A stretch of 64,000 nt of DNA from positions 13,516,001-13,580,000 of the forward strand of contig OZ199838.1 of the NCBI GenBank assembly GCA_964304625.1, written 5' to 3'. The stretch is from Kudoa neothunni (Eukaryota > Cnidaria). Below, one piece after another: positions 62,393 through 64,000 of this stretch. The stretch's first letter is position 1. The number at the start of each line of letters is the position of its first letter. A model generated the notes under the pieces. That model did no database searches. It was not told where the DNA came from and worked only from the letters and a program-made list of their open reading frames with translations. The position numbers and the translations under genes were made by a program.

Positions 62393-63899
62393 CTATATCC
62401 GCCAATTTCGTAAATAATAGAACAACCCAACGAAGTCTTTTTTCTTATAAAACCTTTTCCTTTGGATACAGAATTTAGATGGAACAAAACTTGTTGATCA
62501 ATAAGATTTTCATCAATAACCATTTGAGCCTCCACCTGGCTATTATAATTGGAATCGTTTTGTCTACTGTGGGTTGCAGTAGTGGTACTATTGGTCGAAG
62601 TGGGTTTAGTGGAGGTCTCTGAAAATTGTAGAAGGATATATTTTCCAGATGAATTATTATCGGTGGTTTTATTGATTAGTGGCTGTTGTGAATCAGTAGT
62701 CGGCGCATCACCAATATGAGAAATATAACTTGCTTGAGAAAGCACAGAATTTATTCTCCTTTGAGTAAATTCATAGGGTACAACTAACGAATGTTGTAAC
62801 CATTTGTAATCATGGCTGATTTCAAAAACTGCGTTATACGGACGAATGTTTGTTCTTACCGAGTTGAAATAAGTGGAACGTTGATGTTTGGACAGTTTCA
62901 GAGTTCGATTAGATCCAACCTAAATTATATGAGACAATTAGAAGTTATTATCTTATTTTAAAATAATAGAGGCTATGAGTTAGCATAAGAAAGCATTGGT
63001 TCACTTTGTTGGATAGATATAAACGGAAACTTCGATTTTTCGAATAGACCGACAGATCAGCTAGAAATGTGGGGGTTTTTTTTGTCGAAACCACCATCAA
63101 CAAACATATATTGCAAAAGTTGGTGGATTGCGGTTGATTAATCGCATTAAAAACAATATCGCCATTCAAATATGCCTTACAACCACAATTGCAATCTGCC
63201 CAGTGATTGAATACATTGGCATAGCACTGTTTAACGAAACAGCCAACTTGAAAATTGTTAATAAAAAATATATTTCTCCCAATGTGAAATATCAAATGGC
63301 AAGAATATTTCTTCTCATCGGAGGAATCTAGCCAAACCACTCGATCTATCGAACATTGTAGATTGAAATATCTATTTAAAATGTAATGAAAAAATTACAC
63401 GTAACAAAATTCCTCACCTTAACAACTGTTCACAAACGTATTCAATAAATCTTATTACAACCTTATCTCCATCTTCGGCAATATGTGGATTGTCATCTTT
63501 TAAAAACTCCAAATCAAAGTACAACCTACACGGTGTATCACCGGGGATAACTTCATAATAATGCCGTTTGTTAGGCTGAAACAAAAAATATTTTTCAGAA
63601 AATGATTCCAACGTAGAGCTAACAAATTCGTAGGTTGATTTTGAGTCATTGTCGTTGTTGGCAACGAGCTTTTCTTGAGCAAACACACGATACAACTCAC
63701 TCCCGACTGTTTCCACATGCTCAAATGCGTTAATCAATTTTGAAAATATTTTAAACGAATTTCCGCAACTTAGAAGTAAATTTTTAGAAGGTGACACGCG
63801 TTTAAAACCAATATTGCAATTCTTGATAGTATTGGTGCTTTGATTGTCACTTTTAATCAAATCATCATTTTTTTGTCTATAGAAATTATTCGCCCCCAT
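62393..63899 (-). CDS. PRIMPOL: PrimPol primase-polymerase (catalytic part)
   Basis: Exons 63899-63418, 63371-63005 and 62919-62393 give about 458 residues in phase, ending in a donor GTATTT. Archaeo-eukaryotic primase motifs are present: motif I D129/E131 in CRLYFDLEF, motif II S184/H186 in KYSCHLIFH, motif III D266 in FLADLSVYSKNRSFRLY. Upstream YYEVIPGD and downstream IEYVCEQ match PrimPol rather than Prim1. PrimPol reprimes stalled forks in nucleus and mitochondria. The last exon runs to YEIGGYR, just before the family's IGR/HKSN block; the zinc-finger exons that should follow are not in the window as far as I can see. A 60-residue Ser/Thr-rich insert (about 330-390) is unusual. The first ATG in frame is 63899. 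Confidence 0.9.
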
Positions 63900-64000
63900 C
63901 AATCACGGCTAAAACTATCCTTCATTAAAAAATAGCGCTCAATCGCCAGAAGCAACTAAGAAAATGGCCGCCTATTGAGAAATGCGCGCGTTCCTGAAAT
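63900..64000. other. PrimPol 5' region
   Basis: It includes AAAATGGCCGCC (63960-63971), whose reverse complement resembles the GCGGCCATTTT-type YY1 site found near many animal start sites, and a GCGCGCG run at the window edge. This may be the PrimPol promoter. Confidence 0.3.

Overview
This 64 kb window is animal (metazoan) nuclear DNA. It is very AT-rich and its genes are interrupted by many tiny introns. They encode proteins with clear animal orthologues: Myt1 kinase, two annexins, ribosomal protein S4, ribonucleotide reductase R2, NDUFA12, SIN1/MAPKAP1 and PrimPol. Most introns I could place are 41-62 bp, start with GT and end with AG, and often lack the usual G at intron position +5. I cannot name the species. 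Small, fast-evolving invertebrate lineages (orthonectids, appendicularians and similar) would fit, but nothing here decides it.

Layout. 1-188 is the first exon of an unknown minus-strand gene running off the left edge. 1.3-7.6 kb is a transposon patch: TTAA-ended repeats, a dead Tc1/IS630-type element, and a foldback element with arms of about 365 bp. 8.0-10.0 kb is Myt1 (nine exons, minus). 11.3-14.05 kb is nested hAT-like and Tigger-like miniature elements. 14.57-17.28 kb and 25.45-26.99 kb are two annexin genes on the same strand with matching exon structure. Between them lie a nearly intact piggyBac element (18.46-21.99 kb) and a second foldback element (22.55-24.32 kb). 27.56-28.93 kb is a nearly intact DD34E element. 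31.1-31.9 kb is a small gene for a proline/asparagine/tyrosine/glycine-rich protein. 35.77-37.83 kb is a decayed piggyBac element, and 43.06-44.17 kb is a truncated sister copy. 38.1-38.9 kb is an unrecognised six-exon gene. 39.69-40.68 kb is RPS4. 41.1-41.4 kb and 46.0-46.6 kb hold small unrecognised genes. 47.7-49.2 kb is ribonucleotide reductase R2. 51.3-53.0 kb is a head-to-head pair, a TFIIIC-subunit-6-like gene and NDUFA12, with only 38 bp between start codons. 53.2-57.6 kb is SIN1. 58.2-59.0 kb has tRNA-derived SINE-like sequence. 62.4-63.9 kb is the catalytic part of PrimPol.

The genes do not form one pathway. Three (R2, PrimPol, Myt1) belong to DNA replication and cell-cycle control. 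RPS4 and the TFIIIC-like gene serve translation and RNA polymerase III transcription. NDUFA12 is a respiratory complex I subunit, SIN1 a TORC2 subunit, and the annexins bind membranes through calcium. All exon models were made by eye from reading frame, splice dinucleotides and phase. Where a model sums to an exact multiple of three and matches a known family I trust it; weaker models are marked. I saw no convincing retrovirus-like or LTR element and no CRISPR array.
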